Assembly: GCF_040358255.1 (NCBI RefSeq)
Contig: NZ_CP132938.1
Span: forward strand, 4,712,001 to 4,776,000
Reading direction: 5' to 3'
Source of the DNA: Tunturibacter gelidoferens
Lineage (GTDB): Bacteria > Acidobacteriota > Terriglobia > Terriglobales > Acidobacteriaceae
DNA length: 64,000 bases
The notes below the pieces were generated by a model that saw only the letters and a list, made by a program, of their open reading frames with translations, did no database searches and was not told the DNA's origin. Shown here piece after piece: positions 18,925-29,335 of the stretch. Made by a program: the position numbers and the translations under genes. How positions within the stretch are numbered: the stretch's first letter is position 1; each line of letters begins with the position of its first letter.

Positions 18925-20982
18925 CTAGATGCGCTGGAAGGCCTTCGCAATGTCCTTATAGGAGTAACGCAGAGCGATGGGCCTGCCGTGGGGACAGGCC
19001 GTGGGATGCTCGGTCTTTCCGAGGGACTCGAGCAGCCACTCGATCTTCGAGTGTTCGAGTTGCTGGTTGATCTTGATCGCAGCGTGGCAGGCGATAGAAG
19101 CCGCGATGCGGCGACGGCGGGCTTCGGAGTTCTCGGTTTGGCGATTGCGGTCGGGGATGGCCAGAACCTCTTCTAGCAGGTGTTCAAGCTCGCGACCGTC
19201 GAGACCAACGGGGGCGGCTTTGACTGCGAGAGTCCGGGGGCCGAAAGGTTCTACTTCGAAGCCATTGCGCTCCAACTCTTCGGCGATCTCGGTGAAGGTG
19301 ATCATCTGCGCGGGGAGTAGGTCTACGAGCAGAGGCATGAGCAGACGCTGTCGCTGGATCTGTTCGGTATCGCGATCGCGCAGAACTTTTTCGAAGAGGA
19401 TGCGCTCATGAGCCACGTGCTGATCGATGATCCAGAGGCCCTCTTCGTTGGTGGCGAGGATGAATGAGTCGCGAAGCTGACCAAGCGGCTTGAGGGTTGA
19501 GAGCGCGGTGAGGGTGTCGGCTTGCTGCGGCGAAACTGGTTCATATCCGGGTTCAGTCTCGATGGACTCGTAGCCCACGGGGATCGAATGTCCTGCGAAG
19601 GCGAAGCGGCCCGGAGATGGTGGCACGATCGGGGCAGCAAGTTGGAAGTTGGGAGACTTTACTGTCTCGGTCGAAGTTGGAACATCCCATTGCGCGGTTT
19701 CGGAGCCATTCGAAAAATAACGAGCACCTTCTTCTTCGACAGTCAGCGGAGTAAGTGGATGGCCTTCAAATGTCGTCGGTTGAAAGGTGGGGTCAAAGAC
19801 TGGCTGGCGTATAGCGTCGCTGCCATCTGGAAGGCCGGGGAGCGGGCTTACGTCGATGAGGAGAGAGCTCGAAACGCCATGCGGACCATTTTGAAGTGCG
19901 GTGGCGAAGCTGGCTGCGGGACGGGCCCGGATGAGCGTGGTGCGAATGGTGTCGCGAACAAAGTCGTGCACGAAGCTTGGCTGGCGGAAGCGGACCTCGG
20001 TCTTGGCTGGATGGACGTTGACGTCGACTTCTTGTGCCGGCATCTCGAGGTAAAGGAGGACGACGGGATAAGAAGTGGGCGGGAGAATGTTTCGGTAGGC
20101 CTCCGAGAGTGCATGGAGGATGAGCTTATCGCGGATGAGACGCTGATTGACGAAGACATAGATGGAATTGCGATTGAGCTTTTGCAGTTCGGGCTTGGAG
20201 ACAAAGCCAGTCAGGCGCAGGTAACCGGGGTCGGGTGCAACGTAGTCCTCGTCGCGCTTCCATGGTGGGGGCTCGGGAAGCCCGGCGCGATTAAAGTCAA
20301 GTTCGGCGGTAGTGGGAAGCATGTAATTGCTGGTGTCTTTGCCGAAGATCTGGAAGAGGCGGTCGGCGGAGTTGGCAACAGCGGGGGCGACCAGGAGAGC
20401 CTGCGTGGAGGAGTGAAGTTCGAAGTGTTTTGTGGGGTGGACGAGAGCATAGTGGGTGACGAGGGCGGCGATATGGGAGAGCTCGGTCTGCTCGGACTTG
20501 AGGAATTTGCGGCGGGCAGGGGTGTTGAAGAAGAGATCGCGAAGGGTGATGGTGGTCCCAACTGGGAGACCGGCGTCTTCGACGCGGAGGATGTTACCGC
20601 CGGCGATCTCTACGACGGTGCCTGAGGCCTCTTCGGCAACGCGGGTTTCCATTTGCAGGCGAGAGACACTGGCGATCGAAGGCAGGGCCTCGCCGCGAAA
20701 GCCTAAGGTTGCGATGGAGAGGAGGTCGTCGGCACTGCGGAGCTTGGAGGTGGCGTGGCGCTCAAAGGCGAGGAGGGCGTCGTCGCGTACCATGCCGTGA
20801 CCATTGTCGGTGATGCGGATCAACTTGCGCCCGCCGGCCTCGACCTCAATTCGGATGCGGGTGGCGTGGGCGTCAAGGGAGTTTTCGAGGAGTTCTTTGA
20901 CGACGGATGCGGGTCGTTCGACAACTTCGCCGGCAGCGATCTGGTTCGCCACAAGGTCGGAGAGGATATGGATGCGGCCCAT
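18925..20982 (-). CDS. mutL: DNA mismatch repair protein MutL
   Basis: A 685-residue MutL. The GHKL ATPase motifs are intact: ELLENSLDAHA (residues 30-40), DNGHGM (59-64) and GFRGEAL (94-100). The C-terminal dimerisation domain ends with GKTEHPTACPHGRPI and the IACHAAIK segment seen in MutL. It couples MutS mismatch recognition to downstream repair. The ATG at 20982 begins MGRIHILSD, matching the usual start. Confidence 0.97.
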   Translation of the reverse strand: MGRIHILSDLVANQIAAGEVVERPASVVKELLENSLDAHATRIRIEVEAGGRKLIRITDNGHGMVRDDALLAFERHATSKLRSADDLLSIATLGFRGEALPSIASVSRLQMETRVAEEASGTVVEIAGGNILRVEDAGLPVGTTITLRDLFFNTPARRKFLKSEQTELSHIAALVTHYALVHPTKHFELHSSTQALLVAPAVANSADRLFQIFGKDTSNYMLPTTAELDFNRAGLPEPPPWKRDEDYVAPDPGYLRLTGFVSKPELQKLNRNSIYVFVNQRLIRDKLILHALSEAYRNILPPTSYPVVLLYLEMPAQEVDVNVHPAKTEVRFRQPSFVHDFVRDTIRTTLIRARPAASFATALQNGPHGVSSSLLIDVSPLPGLPDGSDAIRQPVFDPTFQPTTFEGHPLTPLTVEEEGARYFSNGSETAQWDVPTSTETVKSPNFQLAAPIVPPSPGRFAFAGHSIPVGYESIETEPGYEPVSPQQADTLTALSTLKPLGQLRDSFILATNEEGLWIIDQHVAHERILFEKVLRDRDTEQIQRQRLLMPLLVDLLPAQMITFTEIAEELERNGFEVEPFGPRTLAVKAAPVGLDGRELEHLLEEVLAIPDRNRQTENSEARRRRIAASIACHAAIKINQQLEHSKIEWLLESLGKTEHPTACPHGRPIALRYSYKDIAKAFQRI

Positions 20983-21270
20983 GAAATCGATTGTAGGGGA
21001 TCGGTGCGCCTGCTGATTGATTAGGCCACAGCGGCATTTCTCTCGTAGAGTGAACGCTTTTCAGCTCGCTGTGGGAAATAGATTCCCAGTTGTTGCCCCA
21101 ATAGGCAAATGAATACCACTTTAAGATGCATTTCATTGCGCATTTTTCGATAAAGCATCCGGCTAATGAAGTTTGAAAGGCGATTATGAACGAGTTTCCG
21201 CGTCTCGTGATTGGCCATCAGAATGCACATACATGTTGCAAGTACTCGTCCTACGACCTTTAGGAGCCTT

Positions 21271-21798
21271 ATGAAGCAAAGAACACTGGGACTCTGCATT
21301 CTGGCCTTGGTTACTCTCGCCACTACTTCTGCCGCGTACGCCGATACCTTCGATTTCAGGTTTTCAGGCCTTCTCTTCTCTGGCTCCGGTACGTTTACCG
21401 CGACAGAGAGAGGCGCTTCAGATATCTATGACATTACGGGCGTCACGGGAACCGTCAAATATTGGGCGGGATCTTCGCAGATTACTTCTCTAGAAGGACT
21501 AGGTGACAACAAGCTTACATACCCGGGAATTGTCCCTGGATTCTTATTGCCAACCAGCTTCTTTGATTCCAAAGGTGTGTCGTTCGGCCTCGCCAATGGA
21601 GACGATATCGATCTGAGCGCTACCTGGGGTATTGAGACAGCAACGATAGGAGGGCCGAAGGGACTGAGCCTTCCCGAATCCGACACTGTAGACGTAAGCA
21701 AGAATTCGCCGGTTCCCGAGCCCAGCAGCCTTGCGCTCTTTGGCACGGGTATCTTCGGTATCGCCGGTGCGATGCGCCTCAAATTACGCTTTGGTTGA
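21271..21798 (+). CDS. PEP-CTERM sorting-domain secreted protein
   Basis: A 175-residue protein with TAGGAG seven bases before the ATG at 21271. Residues 1-24 form a signal peptide (core LCILALVTLATTSAAYA). The end has the exosortase signal: SPVPEPSSLALFGTGIFGIAGAM followed by a short basic tail, given here as PVPEPSS then hydrophobic helix then RLKLR. The middle is beta-rich (DFRFSGLLFSGSGTFTA). Exported and processed by exosortase; specific role unknown. Confidence 0.85.
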   Translation: MKQRTLGLCILALVTLATTSAAYADTFDFRFSGLLFSGSGTFTATERGASDIYDITGVTGTVKYWAGSSQITSLEGLGDNKLTYPGIVPGFLLPTSFFDSKGVSFGLANGDDIDLSATWGIETATIGGPKGLSLPESDTVDVSKNSPVPEPSSLALFGTGIFGIAGAMRLKLRFG

Positions 21799-21825
21799 TT
21801 CACTGCATTGCATCATGAGTCACGG

Positions 21826-21862
21826 AAGAGCCGCTTCGCAATATGAAGCGGCTCTTCTTTTT
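21826..21862. terminator. Strong bidirectional terminator
   Basis: A perfect 12-bp stem AAGAGCCGCTTC / GAAGCGGCTCTT with a 7-base loop, followed by CTTTTT on the plus strand. It ends the PEP-CTERM transcript and may also serve pyk from the other side. Confidence 0.85.
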
Positions 21863-21900
21863 ATGTAGAGGTAGGCGGCAGTCGAATGACTATCTACCGA

Positions 21901-23430
<1,530 letters not shown>

Positions 23431-23507
23431 GGGTCGCTTGAGGAGACTTTCTCACCATCGCGAAAGAATGATGGTATGACCAGTGAGTTTTAACTGCCGT
23501 GGCAATT

Positions 23508-24407
23508 CTAACCGGGGAGGAGGGTGTTTGGGGGCGCGGGGTTGGAATGAGGATGATGCGGGTGGAAAAATCGAGAGTGGAACTCTGCATTAAACTCAGC
23601 CCCGCACAGAACGCAGAGCGAGATGATATAGAGCCAGAACAGGAGCGCTATGCCGGCGCCCAGGGATCCATAGACCTGAGAGTAGTTGGCGAAGCGTGTG
23701 ACATACCAGCCGAAGACGACAGTCGCAAAAAACCACATGGCGGTGGAGACGAAGGCCCCAGGGAGGGTACGCTTCCATGATTGTTGCATGGGAGTTCCCA
23801 TATGGTAGATGAGGGCAGTGACGCCGATGCTGCCGATAAGCGCAACGCTCCATCGGATGACGAGAGCAAGGATAAAGACCGACGTACGGGCAGAGGGCGT
23901 GATGTGCAGGGCGACCCAGGTCGTGATGAAGTGACCGAAGACCACGAGGACGCTGGCGAGCGCGAAGGGAATCAGCGAGAGGGGGACCAGAACGAGTGCT
24001 CGGATGCGACGCTGCCAAAAAGTCCAACAGTCGAACGGGAGATCGTTAGCACGGCGCAGACCTTCCATGATGGTCGCTAGAACGCTGGAGGCGCCGCTGA
24101 GACTGACGAGCGCCGCAAGGCTCAGTGCGTGAGTGGAACGGGTGGTTTGTGGCGAAGCGACAAAATAACTTTGCAGCAGGGGGCTGACATCTGGAGGAAG
24201 GATGCGATCGAAGAAGAGAGCGAACTGGAAGCGAAAAGGCGTGTTGTCCGGAACGAGGCTGATAGCGGCGGCAGCGACGATGAGGGCCGGAAACAGCGAG
24301 ACCATCGCCGAGTAGGCAGTAGATTGGGCGAGGTTGAGGCTATCGTGCCTCATTGCCCGGAGCAGCGTTCCGTGGAGGATCCTGGGAAGACGAAGAAGTC
24401 TTCTCAT
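23508..24407 (-). CDS. YihY/BrkB family inner-membrane protein
   Basis: A 299-residue protein with about six membrane helices. The family features are visible: AYSAMVSLFPALIV early, a second helix pair around SLAALVSLSGASSVLATIMEGLRRA, and YGSLGAGIALLFWLYI near 255-270, ending NAEF. Function of the YihY family is unresolved (once annotated RNase BN). It starts 30 bp after the thioredoxin-like gene. Confidence 0.9.
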   Translation of the reverse strand: MRRLLRLPRILHGTLLRAMRHDSLNLAQSTAYSAMVSLFPALIVAAAAISLVPDNTPFRFQFALFFDRILPPDVSPLLQSYFVASPQTTRSTHALSLAALVSLSGASSVLATIMEGLRRANDLPFDCWTFWQRRIRALVLVPLSLIPFALASVLVVFGHFITTWVALHITPSARTSVFILALVIRWSVALIGSIGVTALIYHMGTPMQQSWKRTLPGAFVSTAMWFFATVVFGWYVTRFANYSQVYGSLGAGIALLFWLYIISLCVLCGAEFNAEFHSRFFHPHHPHSNPAPPNTLLPG

Positions 24408-24437
24408 AAGGGCACACCGAAGAGCGAAAGAGACAGA

Positions 24438-24926
24438 TTACGCCTTCCACCGATTGAGGAAAGCCGTGACGGCTTCAACGCTGGTGTGCTCGAACTCCTT
24501 CTCGTGTTCGGCGTAGAGGAGGGTGCCGTGGGCGTCGATGACAGCGAGAGAAGGAATGCCATGGGCGATGGGAACATGATACTTCTTTGCCACATCCACG
24601 TTGTGGTCTACATGGCCGGTATCGATGTGCACAACAAGAAAGTGCTTGGCGAGGAGTTCCGCATTGGGACTTTGGCGGTAGTAGTAATCCAGGACCTGAC
24701 AGTCACCGCACCAGTTTGCACCGAAGTCGAGGATGATGCGCTTGTGCTCGCGGCGGGCGGTGACCATTGCGGCGGCAATGTCAGCATTGGCGTTGGCGGT
24801 CTCTGAGTAGAGGTTCCTGTTGACCATGAAGACGGACTGAGCAGAGGCCGGAGCGAATGAAGTCATCATGAGCGCCAGAAGCGCTACTGCAACAGTGCGA
24901 ATCGTGATGCGACGTATCGTGTTCAT
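24438..24926 (-). CDS. Secreted thioredoxin-fold protein
   Basis: A 162-residue protein with a signal peptide (core VAVALLALMMTSFAPASA) and a thioredoxin domain. The active-site motif is WCGDC (in GANWCGDCQVLDYY), a CxxC redox pair, followed by the cis-proline region HGIPSLAVID. It likely works in the periplasm on disulfides or as a resident reductase. It is in a minus-strand run with the VWA gene upstream and YihY downstream. Confidence 0.85.
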   Translation of the reverse strand: MNTIRRITIRTVAVALLALMMTSFAPASAQSVFMVNRNLYSETANANADIAAAMVTARREHKRIILDFGANWCGDCQVLDYYYRQSPNAELLAKHFLVVHIDTGHVDHNVDVAKKYHVPIAHGIPSLAVIDAHGTLLYAEHEKEFEHTSVEAVTAFLNRWKA

Positions 24927-25062
24927 CGAGACCTTGTTCGTAGGACAGGACTGTGAGGGCGCCCGCTGCGATCCGGATATCTACATTCAATCCGGATATC
25001 TACAGATGATGCATGAAGATCAGGGAGTAACGCAAAACTATGCTGAGAGAAGCCGGTGACGG

Positions 25063-26214
25063 CTACTTCCCGGCATAGTAGCCGTCGCGGGTCTGGACGA
25101 CGAGACCTTTCTGATGGATGTCTACCGCGACCTGATGGTAGCCGTTCGAAGCTGCGTCCTGGGCGGGGGTGTAACCGAGGCGGTACTGTGCTCGAAGCTC
25201 TTCCGCTATCTGGTTATAGATCTGAGCGACGTCTTGATTTTTCTTTACCTCGAAGAGACGGCCACCAGTCTCCTGTGCCATGCGTTCGAGGATCTTCTTT
25301 CCGTCGACCTTGCTCTGGCTGGGATAGTTCCCCCCATTGCCACCCCCATTGCCCCCTCCGGGATAGCCGCCGCGGCCGCCGGGGTAGCCACCACCAGGAT
25401 ATCCGCCCCCGGGGAAGCCACCGCCAGGGTAGCCACCACGACCGTGCTGAGGGTTATTGTTCTGCGGATGAGACTCTTCCCCTTTGAAATAAATGGCATA
25501 GATGATGGTGTCGGCTCGCTGGGCGGCTTCGATGGATCGCACGAGATTCTCCTTGCTGTTTCGATCTACACCATCTGAGAGAATGATCAGGGCTTTGCGG
25601 CCTGTCTGCTTACTCATCAGCTCGTCGGAAGCCAAAAAGAGAGCATCATAAAGAACGGTCCCTCCCCGGCTGTGGCTGCGGCTGTCGCTATCGTCATCAG
25701 CGGAGGCGGGGGCGGGAGTATCGATCTCTTTCAGAGCCCTTTGGAGCAGCGGGCGCGAAGTCGTTAAGTCCTGCAACAGCTCCGTTTGACGCGCAAACTG
25801 GACGATGAAGGCCTGATCCTTCGGGTTGGTCAGCATCTGATCGAGGAAGGTACTGCTCGCGGTGCGTTCTTCGTCCAGGACACCGCGCTGGGACTGGCTG
25901 GTGTCGACGAGGAGGCCGAGGGTGAGCGGGAGGTTAGTGTCCTTGTCGAAGTACCGGATGGTCTGGGCCTTACCGTCCACCTGAAGGGTGAAGTCATCCT
26001 TGGTAAGGTTCTGGATAAGTGCTCCCTTTTTGTCACGTACGACCACGGGAAGATTGACCAGCCGGGCGTCGACGGCGATCGTCGCTGCCGTGGTGGAAGG
26101 GGACTGATCGGGCGGAGAGGTTTTTTGTTGTGCGGCGATGCTCGGAATGCGCAGGCCGGAGGCGAGTAAGACAACGACCATAACAAGAGGCCGGAGCAGG
26201 TGGGGGGCGATCAT
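25063..26214 (-). CDS. Secreted VWFA-related domain protein with Gly/Tyr/Pro-rich insert
   Basis: A 383-residue protein with a signal peptide (core LVMVVVLLASGL) and an early VVVRDKKGALIQNLTKDDF motif typical of acidobacterial VWFA-related proteins. The von Willebrand A domain begins at LTLGLLVDTSQSQRG, a MIDAS motif (DxSxS), and continues to KALIILSDGVDRNS. An insert of about 40 residues near 255-290 is made of GGYPGG-type repeats. Likely mediates envelope protein interactions; role unknown. Confidence 0.85.
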   Translation of the reverse strand: MIAPHLLRPLVMVVVLLASGLRIPSIAAQQKTSPPDQSPSTTAATIAVDARLVNLPVVVRDKKGALIQNLTKDDFTLQVDGKAQTIRYFDKDTNLPLTLGLLVDTSQSQRGVLDEERTASSTFLDQMLTNPKDQAFIVQFARQTELLQDLTTSRPLLQRALKEIDTPAPASADDDSDSRSHSRGGTVLYDALFLASDELMSKQTGRKALIILSDGVDRNSKENLVRSIEAAQRADTIIYAIYFKGEESHPQNNNPQHGRGGYPGGGFPGGGYPGGGYPGGRGGYPGGGNGGGNGGNYPSQSKVDGKKILERMAQETGGRLFEVKKNQDVAQIYNQIAEELRAQYRLGYTPAQDAASNGYHQVAVDIHQKGLVVQTRDGYYAGK

Positions 26215-26575
26215 GTGAGTTTAGACGACACCGGGTGGGTGGGGTTTCAAACTGGAGTCGTTTGACCTGACGTTTTTGCTGACGAGAAATCTCTGACTTG
26301 CTACTATCGATTCATCGTTCAATCTGCTCTTCCGCATTCCGGTTTCTCTGATTCAAGTGAACCGCTTGCAGAACGAAAATCCTCGGCTCGTGGAGTCTTT
26401 GCGCCCTCGGCTCTGGAGCCGTTTGCAATCGCCAGCGGATCTTCGTAACTTTAACGGCCGCGTTTCCTGAAGAAGCAGGCGAAAGATAGGTGGAGTTGCT
26501 CTGCGCGATAAGGTGTTAGACAGCTCTCCTTGCAGTATGCTGACAGCGTTGGGAAAATGCTGGAACGAGAATGCA
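26215..26575. other. Intergenic region between divergent VWA and MASE1-GGDEF genes
   Basis: This 361-bp spacer separates two divergently transcribed genes. I see no hairpin with a T tract, RNA gene or conserved frame. An in-frame GTG at 26513 could extend the downstream protein by 21 residues, but the ATG at 26576 is preferred. Confidence 0.4.
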
Positions 26576-28126
26576 ATGGACATAAGCAAGAGCGTTGGCG
26601 AAGCGTCGCTCGATGTAGAGCTGGCTCATTGTGCTGCTCCTGAAGTCACAGATACACACTCGCGCTCCGGGCCCATTCACTGGCGACACCTGATCGCTAC
26701 GTTCTTTATTCTGCTGCTTTTTTCCTGGCTGGGGATTGTGCTTTCGAGACAGTCGGATGGAGTTGCGACGATTTGGTTCACCAACGGACTTTTGTTTGCG
26801 CTGGTGGTTACGCGCCCAAAAAAAACCTGGATCCCTTATTTCATTGCGGGTTTCTTGGCCGATACGCTGGCCGATGTGATCTACGGCGACCCGTTGCGGC
26901 TGGCGATCGGCGTGTCGGTAGCCAACTCGGTGGAAGTAATCACCTCATCTGTGCTGTTGACGCGCTGGTTCGGCAACCCTCTGCAGCTGACGAAGCGCCT
27001 TCCCCTGCTGGGCTTTCTTGGCGTCGCGGTCGTTGCGGCGACGGCGCTGACCAGTGCTCTGGGAGCTTCGTGGACGTTACTCTTTGTGAAGGCAGGCCCC
27101 TGGTGGATGCTGTTTCGTACTTGGTACCTGGGTGATGTGTTGGGGATGGCGATCATCGCGCCACTAGTCTTCATCTTGCAGCGGCCAGGCTTCTTTACGA
27201 TGCTGCGAAGTCAGGAACTGCCGAGAACACTGTTATTACTGATGGTTCCGGCGGCCGCGACAGCGCTGGTGTTCAGCCACAGCAAAGACCCGCTCATCTT
27301 CTTTATCTTTCCCGCGCTGTTGCTGGTGGTGTTCCGGTTGGGTTTCCCGGGCACGGTGCTCGCCGTGTTTGTAATTGCACTGATCTCGATCTGGTTCACT
27401 GTCACTGGACACGGGCCGTTGATGCTGATTACTGGTACAAATCTGCTCCACAAGATTGTGATTGAGCAAATCTTCCTTGCCGTGGCCCTCTTCACCTTCT
27501 TTCCAGTGGCGGCTCTACTCGAGGAGCGCAAAGCGCTCGAGATTTCGTTGCAGAAGAGCGAACTGCGATACCGCGAACTGGCCAATGCGGATTCCCTGAC
27601 CGGTCTTGCCAACCGGCGGGCCTTTGATGAAAGGCTCGAGGAGGCATGGCACCGGGCTATGCGCGATCAGCAACCGCTGTCGCTGCTGCTGATCGATGTG
27701 GATCTTTTCAAAGCGTATAACGACCTCTATGGACATGTTGGCGGGGATGAATGTCTGCGCTGCATCGCGAAGGTGATTGCAAGTGCGTTACAAGGTAAAG
27801 CCGAGATCGCAGCGCGTTTTGGGGGCGAAGAGTTTGCCGTGATCCTGCCGAACACGACGATCGAAGTTGCGGTGCGAGTGGCGGAAAACGTCCGCGAGGC
27901 TGTCGCATCCTTGAAGGTGCCGCACTCGGGCAACCAGCTTGGAATCCAAACCATCAGCGTGGGTGTGGCGGCGGAGGTACCGAACCGGAACACTGCGGTG
28001 ATATCTTTACTAACAGCCTCCGATCACGCGTTATATCGTGCCAAGTATCTGGGACGAAACCGAGTAGAGTCGACGACGGCAGTGAAATCGAGAACCGAGA
28101 TGTCCACTGCGGATTCGACGGCCTGA
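26576..28126 (+). CDS. Diguanylate cyclase with MASE1 membrane sensor
   Basis: About 516 residues. The first 310 hold eight or so membrane helices of the MASE1 sensor type (WLGIVLSRQSDGVATIWFTNGL near 60-80). After a short helix, the GGDEF domain starts at DSLTGLANRRAFDERLEE and carries the catalytic motif GGEEF (in ARFGGEEFAVILP), so cyclase activity is expected. It makes cyclic di-GMP at the inner membrane in response to an unknown cue. No inhibitory RxxD site is obvious just before GGEEF. Confidence 0.92.
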   Translation: MDISKSVGEASLDVELAHCAAPEVTDTHSRSGPIHWRHLIATFFILLLFSWLGIVLSRQSDGVATIWFTNGLLFALVVTRPKKTWIPYFIAGFLADTLADVIYGDPLRLAIGVSVANSVEVITSSVLLTRWFGNPLQLTKRLPLLGFLGVAVVAATALTSALGASWTLLFVKAGPWWMLFRTWYLGDVLGMAIIAPLVFILQRPGFFTMLRSQELPRTLLLLMVPAAATALVFSHSKDPLIFFIFPALLLVVFRLGFPGTVLAVFVIALISIWFTVTGHGPLMLITGTNLLHKIVIEQIFLAVALFTFFPVAALLEERKALEISLQKSELRYRELANADSLTGLANRRAFDERLEEAWHRAMRDQQPLSLLLIDVDLFKAYNDLYGHVGGDECLRCIAKVIASALQGKAEIAARFGGEEFAVILPNTTIEVAVRVAENVREAVASLKVPHSGNQLGIQTISVGVAAEVPNRNTAVISLLTASDHALYRAKYLGRNRVESTTAVKSRTEMSTADSTA

Positions 28127-28194
28127 CAATGCGGGTCCGCCATCTCGTATTTGCCAACGGCAATGGGTTAGGAAGAATGTATCTTGACGGGACG

Positions 28195-29154
28195 ATGAGA
28201 CAACTTCTTTGGCTGACAGTTGGTTGTTTCTGTGCGCTCCTTGGAGTCGGGTGCGCCTCAAACTCGGCTACGGCTGCTACACCCGCTCACTCGCTGGTCG
28301 CAGCAACCGTGACGAAGCCTCCCATGGGATTTGCAAAGACCGTCGTGTTATGGCCAAACGGAGCGCCCGGCGCATTGGGCGACGGTGAAGGAGACGTACC
28401 GAAGATGTATGTGTATCCAGCACCGGGGGCTGGCTTACATTCTGCTGTGATCGTGATGCCAGGCGGCGGATATGTCCATCTGGCGATCGAAAAGGAGGGT
28501 GGGGAGGAGGCGCGTTGGCTGAATGCGCATGGCGTAACAGCTTTCGTGTTGGAGTACCGGCTGGGACCGCGATACCACTTCCCTTCTCCGATGCTGGATG
28601 GCGCACGGGCGATGCGCTATGTACGCAGCCACGCAGCAGAACTGGGAGTAGCGAAGGACAAGATCGGGCTGTGGGGCTTCTCGGCTGGCGGTCACCTGGC
28701 AGGCTATCTGGCAGCAGTGAATGATAACGGCTCTTCGGGCGCTGAGGATCCTGTTGATAGAGTCAGCGACCGGCCGGACTTCGCGATTGTGTCCTATGGG
28801 CGATTCACAATGGACGACTCAGTACCGAGAAGGACGAATATGGAGGGGCTGCTGGGCGACCATCCGACGAAGGCAATGTTGGACTCGATCTCGGTGGTGA
28901 AGCTGGTGACGAAGAATACCTCTCCCTGCTTCATCTTCTCCACTACGGCCGACCAGACTGTCAATCCGATGAATGCAACGGCATTCTACGACGCATTGAA
29001 GCAGGCCGGTGTGCCAGTGGAGCTGCACATCTTCGAACGCGGGCAGCATGGAACGGGAATGGCTCAGGGGATGAAAGGAATGTCCGAGCTAGCCATCTAT
29101 CCGACACTGCTCGCGAATTGGATGGAAATGCATGGCTGGATGTCGCAGGAATAG
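28195..29154 (+). CDS. Alpha/beta hydrolase lipoprotein (acetyl-esterase-like)
   Basis: About 319 residues from ATG 28195. A lipobox LLGVGC gives a lipidated cysteine near residue 20. The fold is that of BD-FAE/acetylxylan-esterase-like hydrolases: VIVMPGGGYVHLA (oxyanion HGGG-like, here PGGG), nucleophile elbow GFSAGGHLAG, acid region TTADQTVNP and catalytic His in ERGQHGTGMAQG. Probably de-esterifies acetylated sugars at the envelope. It begins 68 bp after the cyclase gene. Confidence 0.85.
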   Translation: MRQLLWLTVGCFCALLGVGCASNSATAATPAHSLVAATVTKPPMGFAKTVVLWPNGAPGALGDGEGDVPKMYVYPAPGAGLHSAVIVMPGGGYVHLAIEKEGGEEARWLNAHGVTAFVLEYRLGPRYHFPSPMLDGARAMRYVRSHAAELGVAKDKIGLWGFSAGGHLAGYLAAVNDNGSSGAEDPVDRVSDRPDFAIVSYGRFTMDDSVPRRTNMEGLLGDHPTKAMLDSISVVKLVTKNTSPCFIFSTTADQTVNPMNATAFYDALKQAGVPVELHIFERGQHGTGMAQGMKGMSELAIYPTLLANWMEMHGWMSQE

Positions 29155-29183
29155 TGTGCCGAAGAGATCGCTGCGCTCGTTCA

Positions 29184-29220
29184 AGCAGCCTGGAATCAAA
29201 AAAGTTGATCCCAGGCTGCT
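29184..29220. terminator. Long hairpin after the esterase gene
   Basis: AGCAGCCTGGAATCAA (29184-29199) pairs with TTGATCCCAGGCTGCT (29205-29220) with one mismatch and a 5-base loop. It is strong enough to end transcription, although no T tract follows. Confidence 0.6.
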
Positions 29221-29335
29221 AGGAACGAATAGACTGCATTTGGTATCGCTGCGGAATAAAAGTCGAAGGCAAACGTTTTACAAGGTGCACGTGGATCACG
29301 CATTTTGATTGCGAGAGAAGTTGCTTCGTCCGGTT

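Noticed and set aside
21211-21270. Sigma-54 type promoter before PEP-CTERM genes, as found with PrsR regulators
   Set aside because: I found only partial matches (TGCAC and TTGCA with wrong spacing) and no consistent site before the four genes.
25320-25450. Short tandem repeats in the VWA gene as a possible CRISPR array
   Set aside because: They are in-frame GGYPGG coding repeats without spacers.
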